Part shown: in pieces, positions 12,197 to 26,500 of the stretch
How the letters are laid out: each line of letters starts with the position of its first letter
Numbering within the stretch: the first letter of the stretch is position 1
Assembly (NCBI GenBank): GCA_003260075.1
Contig: QLIY01000281.1
Span: forward strand, 98,037 to 162,036
Direction of reading: 5' to 3'
Origin: Phallusia mammillata
Lineage: Eukaryota; Chordata; Ascidiacea; Phlebobranchia; Ascidiidae
Length of the DNA: 64,000 nt
Translations under genes and position numbers: made by a program
The notes under the pieces: generated by a model
Seen by the model: only the letters and a program-made list of their open reading frames with translations
Databases searched by the model: none
What the model was told of the DNA's origin: nothing

Positions 12197-15100
12197 GACT
12201 GAAGGTTTCGGTGGTGGCTGATGAAGGTTTACGAACACCCACTGTTTATCCTATGCTTGTACACATGTTTGGCGTTATGTCACTCATTGCCCAGCTATGC
12301 CACATGAAAGAAGCGTGAAATACCCGAACAGTTCGGCAACATGTTTGGTAACGATGTGGGTGACACTTGGCTAAAGCTCTTTATCAGGTTAGAAAAAGAA
12401 TGAAAATTGGAGTCAAATCAATTAGGTTGTTTAAGACGACCTGGTCTAACACCGAAAAACTGGCCAGATAACGTTTAGAGAATTATCATCCAGAATCGTC
12501 CTGGTTTCCCTTTTAAATTAAAAGGTGTTACAATTTGTTACTACAAGTAAACTATTTGCGAGATTTAAACATGTCTAAAAAACTTACACGACGGAGAAAG
12601 AGTTTGCCATTCCTTGGAAGCCGATTTTATAACAGAGTATTTGACGCCTCTTCGTACGAGGTCAGCAATTAGTTGATTGAACTCGGCATCGGCCTTCTGC
12701 TCATATCCATTTTCTTTCAATAACTTTCCGCGGTTGAACACCAGCTGCTTATACTTGATGTTGTCTGTCTTCGTTCCCTGCAGAAGAATTAAGGTAGACT
12801 GCTAAACAATTTCGTTACAGATTAGTTAGTCAATAAACCCAGTACTTGGTGAGCTTCAACTGTTGTTGTACAAAATGCATTGGTTTCCAAGAAACCTGAC
12901 TTTCAGCAGGTGCGTCTGCATTAATAGCGCTTACGGCACAAAACGGGGGACTTACAATTGCTTTGCATGTAGAACCCCAACTAAAAACTTATACTACAAT
13001 TACAACCCCTGCAGAAAAGTTTGGCTAATAAACCGAAAAGTTTAAAATGCATGTTTTTTTACATAACGTCAGTTAAACTAAAGCAAAATCGCGACAAAAC
13101 TAACCGGCGGTAAATCGAAGAGGTAGACACATTTTTTCGACGACAAGGTATGAGCACGAATTGTTGCAAATAAAATCCTGTTTAACTTACTGAGCTCTGA
13201 TACTCCGTCAATAATCCTTCGGTTGCTTTGATGATGTCATCGGGATTAAGGGAATGTCCTTTCAGAGTTACTGTCTTATGTTTATGTTATGGATCAAATT
13301 CAACTTGTCGGGAATTACCACGCAATAAACCGCTGATCATAGCAAGCAAAAACACTATTTTAAGTTTTTGTTTTCCTGGCTCTTCGGTGGCGATTTCCTT
13401 CCAGAAGTTTAAAGCGCTGGCAAAGCGATCGTTGCTGGATCCACCAAGAATGGTTGCAACGTTGACCTGTTCCACAAAAAGTTACGAACGTTATCACCGA
13501 AGCATCCCGGCCAGTACTTGCAGTGTAGGTTACATCATGCGGTAACGGTGGCGATCAGTTATATAAATCCGGCAGATCTCAAGGCAATAAAAAATGTCGG
13601 TTTGTGAACGTATATAAAAATGTAAGGTTAGGTGCAGTGTGACTGTTTCGATCTAAAGGGGCTCATCGGTGCTTATCATGTAGACCATTGGCGTTATGCT
13701 TTTATACATTAATTAAGAAGTTTTTTCATAAAAATTAACTTTTGTAGCATAATGTGGTCCACAAGTATGCGGGTTTTTGTCGTTGCATTTGCAGCTTTTC
13801 TGTAAACTTTTTTTTGAATACCTTTTTGCTGGAAAACTACTTACATTGCTGTAATCTTCTTCGTTGTCTCCATCGATGTTCACTTCCAGTTGGTCTGCAA
13901 CAGTTGTGTCGTTTTAATCAGCAACAACAGATTATCCTAAAGACCTTAACCTTAAGATGCAGAAAAAAACGTCAAACTTACTCGACACAACGTTGTGGTC
14001 GCCACCGGTGTAAACCGCCGTGACAAAGTATTTCCCCGTTTCGTTGAAAATTTCGTTGGACTCAGCAACAACAACTCAGTTAGTCTGAAGTAAGGTGTTT
14101 TTTGTCCTCTAATTAAAATTAGAAAGTTATATCAAATAACGAACTTAATGGCCATAGATTGGCCATGAAAAGAAAAACAACAAGTAATTAACGAGAAGAC
14201 GCAGCCCGGTATTTGCATCTGGACCCGTAGTAAAAGTCAGTGTAAAAATTTAGAATAAAAAGCGATCATTATTATTATTATCACCCAGTGAAAAGACCGA
14301 ATCCTCTCGATCCGTTTTCAAACGAGTAACCCATATATCGCTCATCCGGTGGATTCTTAGCGATCATGCACCAGATGCTGTTGTCACGATCACTTTTATC
14401 GAAATGATTCATCATGACGTCATACATGTCGTCTTTGGTCCACGGGTTTCCGGGAGTCGGATCGGCAATCTATACATAACGATGAGATTAGTTAGACTAT
14501 TCTTGCAACTTTCTGTTGAGCAAACGTTTGCGGCGAAAACGCACACCAAAGAAATGAGTTAAGATCTGCTCGTCAAAACCACAGAAATTTATTTTTCAAC
14601 GATTTATTTAGTTTCAACGAGGGTATATTTTCCAATATTTTTAACAAAAATGGTACTTAAAGATAAAACCGGATTTACGTTGCAAATGAACAATTATTTT
14701 AGCAACAATTCTGAGATGCATAAAATATTTTCATTAATTTTTACAAATGTCTGATGTACCTCACTGCTGTTCTCAGCATTGTAATGAAGTTTTACTCCAG
14801 CGTCTTCACACGCCGTAAAGACGTCAAGTTTTCTCGATTTCAGGAAGCCAGGAACATTGTAGAAGTCCTTAAGAGCGATTTTGGGAAACACGGCTTTTTC
14901 CACGTAATCAACGTCTAGCTCAACTTCCTTGAAGAACTATTTTAAAGAAAGAGTAGGTTTCGTGACTTAAACTTGGCTCTAAAAAAGCGGTAAGTTGATT
15001 TGTTAAAGTGATAGATGTATAACAGCGCCCGTGCTGTAAACACTATGTAAGCGAAATGCAGTAAAAAATGTAGCACAAACAATGATAATTTTACTGAATT

Positions 15101-16955
15101 TGAACACAAGCATACCGAGTTTTGTCTGCTCAGACTACAAAACTTCGCATCTGAATTCTCCAACAAAAGCTTAATGTTTCCAGTCCACACGTCGCCATCT
15201 TGTGGAAGACGCAGAAGCATCTCGAACATTCCATCAACTTGCGAACCTCCACTTAACGTCACAACTATGTCACATGTTACCAGTGTGTCGTTGTTTGTTG
15301 CACCCTCGATTTTTTCTACCGCAGCCTTGTCAACACATCGAAAAAACAAGGCTATATTGCTGTCAAGCCTGCAGAACGAGGTGGAAAGGTTAAAACACAC
15401 ATGTCTGATAATAATCTGGGAGCATTGTAAAGCATGATGTATTTGCGTAAAAGTTTTAGCCAACCTAAGTACTAATGTGTTATGTCACAGTAGAATTGAA
15501 TGACAAAGTCAATCAAGCCAATTTATAGTTGGTTCGTTTGGCAAACTTTTTGACCCATACGCTCGTTTTAAACTTGAACCAACCCAACCTGAGCAAAGGC
15601 CACACAGTTAATATTAAACCTCCAGTTCTTACCATGAAAACAGACGCTTTGAGTTGTTGAAAATTGTTCCACTGACGGTGTTAAGTACGTACAGGGGAAT
15701 ATTCTCGAATCTTGTCCACGTCCAACTTTACCTTCACATCAACCGATGCCTCATTTAACTTGTACACACCGCTGATTGGTGGAAGTCGTGAAGCTGCAAG
15801 AAACAAAATGACCAAGTTTGGGAATACCAGAGTAAAACAGTAAGTTGGACAACATTTGATTTATTCAGATTTGACAATATTTTTGTGACATAAAAACACG
15901 ATTCACTACAAAACTACATTATTTTTTTCTAAAGCATGGTAATTAATTTCAAGAGTCGCCAATTTGGTCTGGGCAAGACACGATTTATGGTTTGAAAGGG
16001 TCTAGATAAGACTTGTGCCAACCTTTGTTGTTGTTTTTCATTCACAGGCAACAATATTTTGACGTCTTTAAGAACCAATGAAAATTGTAACTTATATGCT
16101 TATAACAGTTCCATTTATAACATATTCATCATTGTTTTTGAAACCCAGTATTTACGATGAACGAATAGCTAGTGTTTCTTAAATTGTCCGAACATCCTAC
16201 TAACAAACCAAGATGTTATTAATAATTCTAATTAGTGCTTAAAATTCGTGTCATGAACACCGATGTGCTTGTGCCTCATGATATAGGATGCAAATCTGTC
16301 TGATTGAAGTCGTTTATTAGTCTCAATTTAGCGATAAGCAAAAAATACACCCATTTTAGGCTTTCAATCCCCATGACAATAGCAAGAAATGTTCTGGTGT
16401 TCGACGCCAAGATGTTGGATAAAACTTTGTCGGGAATAGTAAACTTAGTAAAAAAAGTATAGTAACACGTTGAAAACCATTGTTGGTAGTAGCTGATCGC
16501 GTTAAACGACCCACAAAATAGTTTACATAAATTTCAAGCAATACCAAAACTCATGTAACTTACAACTTTTTTTCACACAACCCGTTGTTATCTTATGAAC
16601 TGTATAAAGCAACTTACGCTCTGGCTTCTTTTTGGTAGTGCCAGGATAGAGCGGCTGTTCGATTCTCGATTCTGTTGAACAACAAACCATAGATTAAATA
16701 CCATGATAATCATTGTTTATGCAAGCCACCAATGTTATCAATTAAAATGTCAGATCACAGGTCTGTCATGCAGTAATAACATGGCACTTACGGCTTACGA
16801 GTCATTTTTCGAAGAGTTTGTATTTTGGTGCTTGTGTATATAGCAATTTGACTAAATAGACTTTTTTTAAACAAATAACGAAACTAAAATGCAATGTGAT
16901 ACCTTATGTCAACAAAGCGAAAAAAAATATTTGCTAACTTACCTTCGTGAAACAT

Positions 16956-18910
16956 CTTCAAGTAGTGTTAGTAGGTGCAAAAGAAAGCTATTTCCGCTTT
17001 GTTAACGAATCTAAAACGTTCTAAGCAATGCAGAGCTGAAACAAACCGTTTGCTGCAAAAAGCACAATGGATAGAAGCTAAGTGGGCCATCGTTGTTTTG
17101 CAGGAAGTCGCTTCGTGACTGCGCCACAGCTCATTTTTTCCTAGATCCTATTATACCACGAAATATTCAACGTTTCTGGTTACTAAAGTATTTAAAACAA
17201 AATCGTTCGTTTCTCTGGAAACCATTTGAGATCGATAGTATCTCCGGGTTAATACGGTGCTGTTATCGAGGATCTAAGAGCGTTTGCCAGTTTGAGAAAT
17301 GAAAGAGAGAGCACTTTTTTAAATTGTGCTTTGGAACATCCAGTTATAGTTACAGTGTTCACCAGTATCGTTATTAAACCTGCCAACTGAAAGTTTACAT
17401 TTATTAAAATCATACCTGACAGCTTATTTAAATCATACTTGACATCGATTTCTCTTTATACACATGCTATGAAATATCCTAATGTTTATTGGTCCGAAAA
17501 CTTCTTCACTAAAAGAAAACTTGCACCAAATACATGTCTCGCACCATGCAGTCAAACTTTCCTGAAAAAAAAAATCGGGAAAACAAGCATCAAACAACGT
17601 TATGAGGGATTCCGGACAATGTGCTACGATATCAAACACAAACGCGAACACCATTATTTTACACCAGTGGTTCTCAACCTGTGCCATTACTGGTACATCT
17701 AAACTTTTAAGGTGGAAGCGAGTTGCTTTTCGCAATGCTTAATTCAAGTCAAATCTTGAATTGCAAGTTAACTGACCCAACTGTATACCGCTGGTTTTGG
17801 GCAAAATTCGTGTCTTAGGTATTCCTTTGAAATAGCTAACATTGCTCGTTTCAGAAATATGCTAGCTTGGTTAAGAAGAACAAGCTTTACTCGTTCTACC
17901 CATCCAAACGGGGCATTATTCATGACAAATCTTTTTTTTAAAGTCAAGCAAGCTTGTAAAACCAACGAATGAAAAAAATGACTGCGCAAAAATAAAATGC
18001 AAATGTGGATGAAAACAATGCACCAATTGCAGGTACCCGAGTTGAAACTTGAGTTTTCTCGAGGTTTTCGTGTTTAATCGCAGGAACGTCGCCTTGCAAA
18101 ACATTTTGAAAGACAAGCTATTTTTCAACTGTTAACAAACTTTCAGTGCTTTCCGCACCCAAATCAGTAAGCACCAGAATTTATCCAAATTACCCGAATA
18201 AAGATGTAAATTGACGCACACCAAACAGCACGGCTGTAAAACTACACACGAACTGAAAGTCTATGTCTGGGTAATTTGGCATCGAAATGGATGTATTTTG
18301 TACCATGTGTGGCACAGAGTTCCAGACAAAGTTCACACTTTTTCCAAACAATCCCATTTTGAAAAACCTATGACACAATATATTCGTATATAGGTGTATT
18401 TCGCCATTCACTTGGAGATTGATTTAATAATTATAGCAGTCAAAACACAGTTAACATGGCAAATAAAAAAAGGCAATGCTAATGGCAAATACTTGTAAAA
18501 TAGGGCTACAAACTATGATACAGTTCAGAAAGAGACATGTACAACATGTACAACAACCAGTTTACAATACAATGTATAGATTAAAGAAACTTAATAAGAC
18601 GAGTTCCGACTAATAGGTGTCTTTTGATAATTTTTTTCTGTTTTTGACATTACACCACCGACGAAATAGACGCTTTGGATGGGTCCATGCAAAAAGCAAT
18701 AAAAATCAATGATTACTTAAGCATATTTAGTGGTTAGCTAACAACAACGGTCAAAAAATCTCGTAAACTAAAAAAGTGTTCACCACTGGAGGCGGTAGAT
18801 ATTTAGACAGGAAATATGACATCATCCCACTTCTTATAATGTTGAAAAGCTCCTGATTGTTACGCGATTACCCAAAGTGTCCACCTTGGAAAACTGACCT
18901 GCTTATATGC
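16956..18910. other. spacer between copy 2 3' end and copy 1 start
   Basis: I see no exon of copies 1 or 2 here and no other gene. It should contain the promoter of copy 1 (conserved block at 17091-17155) and the 3' flank of copy 2. A hAT-like terminal word CAGTGGTTCTCAACCTG is present near 17665 without a nearby partner. Confidence 0.5.
17091..17155 (-). promoter_or_regulatory. conserved upstream block, copy 1
   Basis: GGAAGTCGCTTCGTGACTG (17103-17121, plus-strand reading) is identical to 53122-53140. The flanking TTGTTTTG(C/T)A and CAGCTC are conserved as well. It lies about 150 bp upstream of the copy 1 start codon; the copy 3 block lies about 200 bp upstream of its start. It is not found upstream of copy 2. 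It may be a shared promoter element or 5'UTR piece, or a dispersed repeat. Confidence 0.4.
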
Positions 18911-20486
18911 TTAATGCTTCATTTCATTTCTGATGATGAAGGGTACAACGGTGGCGTTGGGAAGCATTTTCATTGCCCGAGAAATTGGTGTCTACATTAA
19001 ACAAATATTTCTGTGAACATATGAATAACAGTAAGCCGATATATGACTTAAATGCAATTGTTTAACAGTGACATAACTTTATAGCCAAGTCGTAGCCAGG
19101 TGTCTCGTGAATTAGGAGTTTTACCATTAAATAAAGTTTAAAATGGCGCATGTAAGCTACAATGTTTGCAAATCGTCAAAAATGTCAAATTTTTTGGGTA
19201 ATGTCTTGTCATCATGAAGCAAAACTAGGAAGGTAAACAAAATAGAGCATTTAACACAAATGCGAAACAAATCACTATTAATATGAGGAAGTATTACTAG
19301 CATCATATTCACAACTAGAAAACCGGCAAATACATACGATTCTCCCATTGATGGTAATATCATTGGCGAATGGATATCCCATTACACGTTGATCCGGGTA
19401 CGCTGCACCACTGGTACCACAGTAACTCATACTTCCACAACTGTTTGATATTCCTATCCCATCCACATCATTATTGCTGATAAAGACGCACAATCTCCAC
19501 TGTTCACCGCCCTAAGAAACAGGTTTAAGTAAAACAGAAGAAAATGCAATGAAAGCACCGCATTGGTATCATTAACACGAATAAGTATTATTCTGGTCAA
19601 TTTTGCTTTGTTGTCTTATTCTTACATATTAGGTTTACCTATAGGTTTACAGTTTTAAAACAACTGCAACTGCAAGACACTTACTGGCGTCCCTCTTGGT
19701 AAGAGCATGGAGTATGGCCAACCACACTCACAGAAACCTGGTTGAACTGTTGTGAACCGGAGTTCGATGTTGTCTTTCATTTCGGTTTGTTCTCGTTTAG
19801 TGACAGATGAATGGTAATCAGGTCTGCTAATCACTGCACTGGACTCTCCACTTGCTAACCTATAACGACAAATACGTTTTACTAGAGTGTTTTTTACAAC
19901 TTTGCCAGTAACATTTTGCGCATCTTGAATAGTTGGGCCCCCAAACGAGTTTAAACTAAAGATGCCCATTAGCAACTTAGGTGTTCTCTTGGCTAAAGAT
20001 GATCAATAGTAGAAATTCTAAAAACCTATTGCTCATTTCCTACGACTTTAGTGGTCCAAAGTTCGGGATGTTAAATAACATTCAACGTGTGTGGAAACTG
20101 TTTACATTATCTTTTCCTTTCTCACTTGAAAACAAACTTGTCCATTTCGATCCAACGTTTCCTCTCATCGACCACTTGTGCCGGACATATGAAGATCCGA
20201 ACAGTCAAGTTGAGGGTTTCTTTACACAAGGGACGTTGAGGTTATCACTTGTCATAAACTTAATGATTTATTCAAATCAGATTGCCATTTTCACAAGGAA
20301 GTAGAACAGAGTATAATCATTAATTTATATAGTTATTTGCATTGGGCTTAAAAGTGTCAGAGCTTTATGCTGCTTTTCCGCAAACAAGTCGACTAATAAT
20401 AATACTGCCAAAGTCACACACGGTCACAGTTGTGTGACAGCAAAGGTTTGGGGACCGAACTGCTCACCGGCTGTTATTAAACCGCG

Positions 20487-20522
<36 letters not shown>

Positions 20523-23500
20523 TGAAGCGGATGTGGTAGTAGAACGGAGCGTGTGAGATTTTGTAATCCATTTCGAATTCTTTCTCCGGTGGGCCCAAGT
20601 ATGTCACCATTTCATCCGAGAGAAATGACTTGTCCCAGTCAATTTCATCTTTGGTTGACTCACCACCGAATCTAATAAATTGTTGATTGGATTAAAACCT
20701 AACGCCGGTGAGCCTGCTGTTATATCTTGTGATCAAATTTTTCAAATTTCTATGTGTTTACGCTGGTAGCTCCTCAGAGGCCAGGTTACTGATGGTTTTC
20801 AGGATTTGTTAAATACCAGGACTACTGAATATTTTAGCATTTTTAAATCAAGGCGAAAATTAACAGAAAGGAGTTTACATGAATCTAAAGAATTAAAATT
20901 ATCCGCCCCTAAGTTTCACACCTGGCTCTCAAAACAATTTAAAAAAGTTTAAGATTATCTCTGGAAAGCATTCTACAATATTTCTGATTTGCTCACCCAA
21001 TTGGCGGATTTGGCTTTGTAGACATAATGACATCATTTGCCCCAATAATGATATCTGGACCAAATGCACAAAGCTCAGTTGACTGTGTCTCAGCAAAAAT
21101 CTGCCAAAGGTTGTCAACGTGCTTGTGCCAACGGTAGAACATCGGATCTCTTACAGATTCTGTTTGTGAGCCCATGTAACTACAACGCTGAAATAAATTG
21201 TATTTATATTACAGTTTATATTACTTTTACAAATAAAAAGTAAAGGTTGCTATGGTTCCACGAAACATTGCAACTGCTATCACCTTCGGGCATAAGAAGC
21301 GTCTTTTACCTACATGCAGTCATTTGTACAATGCAATTGCTGCCTTTTTAGTTTTGACAAATTTGTTTCCATTGATGAGTTGGTACAAATTCTGGATTTC
21401 CAAGAAATTATGTCATCGTGTAAACCAATTAATAGGTTTAAAAAGGCTGTAGAAAGTACTCTTTTTTGTGTTCAGATGTACATAGAACACATCTGATGTT
21501 ATAGAGCAACTATCCTAACAAAGGGTATAAAGCTCTAGTTAAACCCACGTTTTTGACGAACCATGCACGAAGAACTGGAAATTTACTTTTTGAGTTTGAT
21601 GTATTGTGCACGTAAACTTTTTTCGTGTTTACCGTAGATGAGCGTGGTTAACGAGTGCAAATGGTTTGTTGTCTTACCGTTTCGCTCATCTCACTGAATA
21701 CGTCGTGGCCGGAATTATGAATGGAGCCAATGATTGGCCAAGTTTGCGTTGAAGCTTCAATCACGTGACCGGCCCAGTTGGTGTTCATCGGAATCCTGGC
21801 AGGTAAATCACGGATTTGTTTTGTGGAATGTGTCCGAGCATAGCATACTTCTTAACTAGTGTATGACATATGTTTTACTTGGCATTTATTTTGTAGTGCG
21901 ACAGCGAAACAGTGTTAATATTCCAGTGTGATACCCGGGTGAATTTTTTTTGCAGCCAGATTTACAAAATTTCCTAATGCCTGTGGACATTTGAAATCGA
22001 CGGAGCAAGAAACAAACCCACCTGTTAATCCGGTCAGCAATAACTACAGTGGGTAAACATCCTACGCGGATAGCCCGGTTATAAACAGCTTCCCATTTTT
22101 GAAATTGTTCGACTTTTTCCTTCGACCACTGTCCAGGGTTTCGCGGAGAAAGACACTTGTTTGGGTGGTTGTTATGAAACTCAGAACCCGCGTTAAAGCC
22201 AACTGGGTCAAATTCGTCATAACGCCAAGGCTAAGAAAAGACTCGACATAAGTGAACCGAATGGCCAAGAACAACATTTTACTAATTATTAATTTTTGAT
22301 GCGTTGGAATGTACATGAAAACATTTGTAATGGTCTTTATTCTTTTATAAAACCTAATTAAACTTAATTTGTCGTTTAATTTACATAGCAGGTATAGCCC
22401 AATAACTTCACACCGCAATTATCATTCTATTCACCCACGACTACAAATTAACACCATTTTCTAGAATTACCGTGACTGATTTAAGACCCCAGGTCTCGCG
22501 TTCTGCATCGTAACGAGCCAACATCTGCTGGTGCATGTATGCGAAAATCTCTCCTTGTCGAAAAAGCTCGGGTCGTGTGTCAGTCCAGTCGCCGAACCAA
22601 TCAAGCTCATTACCTATGAACTGTCGAACTACGTACACCATATGCCAATGTCTGTAAAGTCATTTATCAATTTCGTTACTTGCCTTAAAAAAAAACTAGC
22701 AAGAACCTGACTGAAGTTTCAGAAGTTTTTCTACCCTAATGCTACAAGCTTTTGTGTCAAAACGGGTTTTTGCAAAGTTTTTGTTCACTTATTCTTCTAA
22801 GTGCTAAACGGATTTTAGTGATAAGATGAGCGATAATAATAAGATGAAAAACTGTAAAGTAATGTTCCAAAAAGGATCTGCAAAGAAAGTAAATGGCCTC
22901 TACTGTTAATAATGGTACACAGAGTAAACAAATGCTAAAATACTTGATAAAATGCCATTAAGTTTTCGGAACAACCCTTTAACTGCGGCAGGCCAATAAA
23001 TGGGCTTAAAGATATGACTATTGTAAATCGCGATTATAGAATACGAACTGGTACACTTTTTTTCAAAGTGGGGTGCGTTTGAAAGCTTATGTACAATAAA
23101 TTATATTTGCGTTAAAAAATTGCCGCTAAACTACTGACTTGTGGTGGTGCACATAGTCAGCATCCGACCGCCAGTAATTCATCCAGTTTTCTGCTGGTGC
23201 ACCATCCCGTACTGTTTTAAACGTCGCAGTTTTAAAGGTTGCAGTATTCTTGTCTATTTTTGGAGGCGTTGGATACCTGTTTACATACATTATTGATACA
23301 ATTGTTGCCACATAAATGAGTCTGAAGCATAATGGTCTGGAGTGAAAATCAGAAAAAAACTCAATTCGTAAACTGACGGGACAGCAACACGTTATTTTGT
23401 TTCAACACGAGTCAATAAAAGTAAAAATCTTGACAAAATTACATTTGCGATCGGGTGCGCGGATGGTCTTGGGGTATTTTCCGCCCTTTGTATTAGTTTG

Positions 23501-26500
23501 TCTGTTTATTACGACCCGATATTCCGTAATAGAAACATGCACTTATTTCTGATTTAAATGTTAGTTCTCCTGATGGTTAGTTTGTCACAAATCTCGACTT
23601 AAAATTACGTGTGACTTACAAATGATTTGTTTGCAGTACTGTAAAAGCAACTTACTCCAGTCCTGCTGTTTTGGCTGGGCGATTGTGAACCACAAAGACT
23701 TCTAATGCCCAATGCAGAACCTGAAAGTTGATCTGATGACCTTTTTGCATGGTGTCTGCATAGTCCAGTACATCATTGATTTCGTTTGTTTCGCTGTATT
23801 TGTTGAACAGCAACTTTACCACCTTCATTGCGCGGTTGATGTGATCGTGATTAAAATCGCTAAAGTTGCTGTAAAAATAAAACCCACGATATAAGTTATA
23901 CCCTGACACGCTGGAACCATACACCTACAGCGTCCCTTTTAATTAACCCATACAATACCCCTTGAATAAAAGGCGTTTTACATTGTGAATAATTTTATGT
24001 CATGTGCAACGGATATGTAAAATTTATTACCCACTTTGAATTGGATTCTAACATGCTGGTGAAACAGCAACATTAACAAAATACTGCTGTTATAAGTCTT
24101 GGGTACAGCAGTTTGTATTAGCAAATGTTTTGTAACTTATGTAATAACTTGATTAGCGTTACATTTTAAACATTACAATAAAAAAACAAAAAAAAACATT
24201 GACAAACGAAATGAGTTTCCTCAAGGTCCGTAAATTTGAGTATATACTTACTTTTCCAAACCCAGCTTACTAAAATCTTTTCCAGCCACCTTTTTCTTCG
24301 GGTACCAGGCGAGAATTTTTTTTAATCTGTTCTGAAGATAAGAGCTTGATGATTTTTCTACCAAAGACACAGCCTTATCTGTGTTGAACAAAAACAAGTA
24401 ATGGATCTTTGACACTTTTACCACCTTGCAATTTTAGTACATTGTTTTCAGCTATTTATTTTCAGTCACTTTTAAAAACACTTTTGTTAGTCCGTTAATG
24501 TGGTTAAAAAATGTGGAGATGAAGACTTATATTATGAAATGTGTGTTTGCTTAAAGATAAATGGTTAATTGTGTCGACCCGAGTTATACATCAAAACATA
24601 AATCTTATTACATATTTTTGTATACCGGTTTTGAAGTTTAGACTTTTTGGACTTGTGCATTAACTGATGAGTTCAAAGTTACGTTCACAATGTTAGAAAC
24701 CTATCTGCGACGGTTATTATTAAATGTTGTGCAAAACTAGCAGTTATAGGAACGTAACTGGTTTCAATTTATTAGCCCAAAGCACGCGAGTAAGTTAAAT
24801 TGTGCAATAAGGCAATTAACGCATATCATCAAAACCTTGATCCAAATGGTTCAATTTATTTTATTCGTACTTTAAGAGATGAAGGTGTTTCTGTGAACCT
24901 CTGTTTACTCGCTGTCGTTATTTTACTTTTGTTGTGCTATAAGCCGTGATGTAATAGGACGTTGGCTATGTGCAGGACTAGAGAAATTTAATTGCCGCTG
25001 CAAGTTAGTAAATTTCAACCACTTTAGAACTTAGAAAATAGAGCATGACAAACAAAGGGAAAACACATATTAAAACAATGCGTGTATTCTACAAAGTTAA
25101 AATGTTCTGTAGTTATGAGGAACTGAGCATTTTTTTAAATATGGACCAGAATCAAATTATATATTCCAGCCATCAAATTATGCAATGTGACTAGGCCTAT
25201 TTGTACAAGAACTTACATTTTGCAGAAAGAGTTTGCCATTTATTTGAGGCTGCGTTTATAACAGAGTATTTGATTCCTCTTAGTACGAGATCGGCGAGCA
25301 GTTGATTGAACTCGGCTTTGGCCTTTTCTTCATGTCCCTTTTCTATTAACATTTTTCCACGTTTGAACACTAGTTGCTCGTACTTGATATTATCTGGCTT
25401 TGTTCCCTGCAAAAATTTACAGTGCTGAAAAATTTTACATTTTAACAGGCTGATAAGTGATTACTCAGCTGTCTGCAACAAACATAGTACCCTTTGGCAA
25501 GTGAATCAATCCTTATTTTTAAACTAACAGTTGTAAGGAAGTTATGACGATAGAAACTCAACGAAGAAAACAAGATGCGACGACGCAGGTTTTACATTAC
25601 GGGATAAAAACAAATCAACGTTTCACTTACGGAATTCTGGAACTCCTTTACCAAACTTTCAGTGGCTTTGATAAAATCATCAGGAGTCATGACCGCCCGT
25701 TTTTCTGTAACTGTTTTGAATTTTGGTCCTGCTTTTATGACAACCTGTCGAGAATTCCCGCGCGACATACCACCAACCATAGCAATAAAGGAGACGATTC
25801 TGTGCTTCTGTTTAGTCGGTTCCGCGTTGCATCTCTTCCAAAATTCAAAAGCACTGGTAAAGCGGTCCAAGTTGGAGCCGCCAAGAATGGTCGCCACATT
25901 TACCTGTTAAAAAAACGTTCTAAAAACTTCATTTTGCCGTTGACAAAAAGTGTATTGGAAAATCGACGGTGCTGATGCACTAAATGGCTGCAAAGAATCA
26001 AATGTTCTCAACCCGCAAGAAGTTTTTAAACTTTTTTTTTTAAATGGTGGCGAAACATAAATAACCATGGTAAATTACATTAGTGAACATTTTAGGTGCT
26101 GACTGCGCGTTGATACGTTTTCAATTTATGATTTGGCAAACAAACTTACATCGCTGCGATCTTCGTTTTCTCCCTCAATGTTCACTATCAATTTATCTGC
26201 AGGAAATGTATCGTCAACAATCTTTGCACAAATTACAAGAAAAGAGACAAGCTTACTTGACACAATCCTGTGGTCTCCACCAGTGTAAATTGCAGAGATA
26301 AAGTACTTTCCCGCTTCGTTGAAAATCGGACCAGACTTGCCCTCACCAAACTGAATGAGCTGACTGTATCTATCCATACCATCTTCTTCGCTAGCTGGAT
26401 GCAAAATTATTTGCTTGTGCATGGCCGACGAATCGCCGTAATGTAAAAATGATTCGCAAATCTGATTGAAAGAAAAATGTTTTATTAACATTGCAAAATG

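Larger units (their letters stand above)
6017..16955 (-). pseudogene. metzincin-hemocyanin/phenoloxidase fusion, copy 1 (decayed)
   Basis: Homologous to copies 2 and 3. Recognised exons: E1 16943-16955, E2 16618-16671, E3 15633-15793, E4 15116-15368, E5 14760-14936, E6 14285-14469, E11 tail about 13982-14062, E12 13845-13894, E13 13191-13466, E14 12588-12777, E15 11759-11885, E16 about 11320-11529, E17 10827-10961, E18 10387-10549, E19 9893-10081, E20 9043-9163, E21 8168-8371, E26 6829-7001, E27 6429-6686, E28 6017-6362. Lesions: 4-nt GTAC insertion in E3; no E7-E10, so the HExxH and Met-turn exons are gone; in-frame TAA in E13; 1-nt deletion and lost donor in E16; TGG to TGA in E20; 22-nt tandem duplication in E21; no E22-E25 (hemocyanin C domain); TGG to TGA in E26; 4-nt shift in E28. 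Copper motifs HHRHWH, MHQQM and HNSGH are still readable. Confidence 0.88.

Noticed and set aside
11931..12318. ORFs rich in Arg-Pro-Glu-Pro-Gly or Gly-Arg-Val-Arg
   Set aside because: They read through the GGGCCGGGTTC array and 40 N of a MITE.
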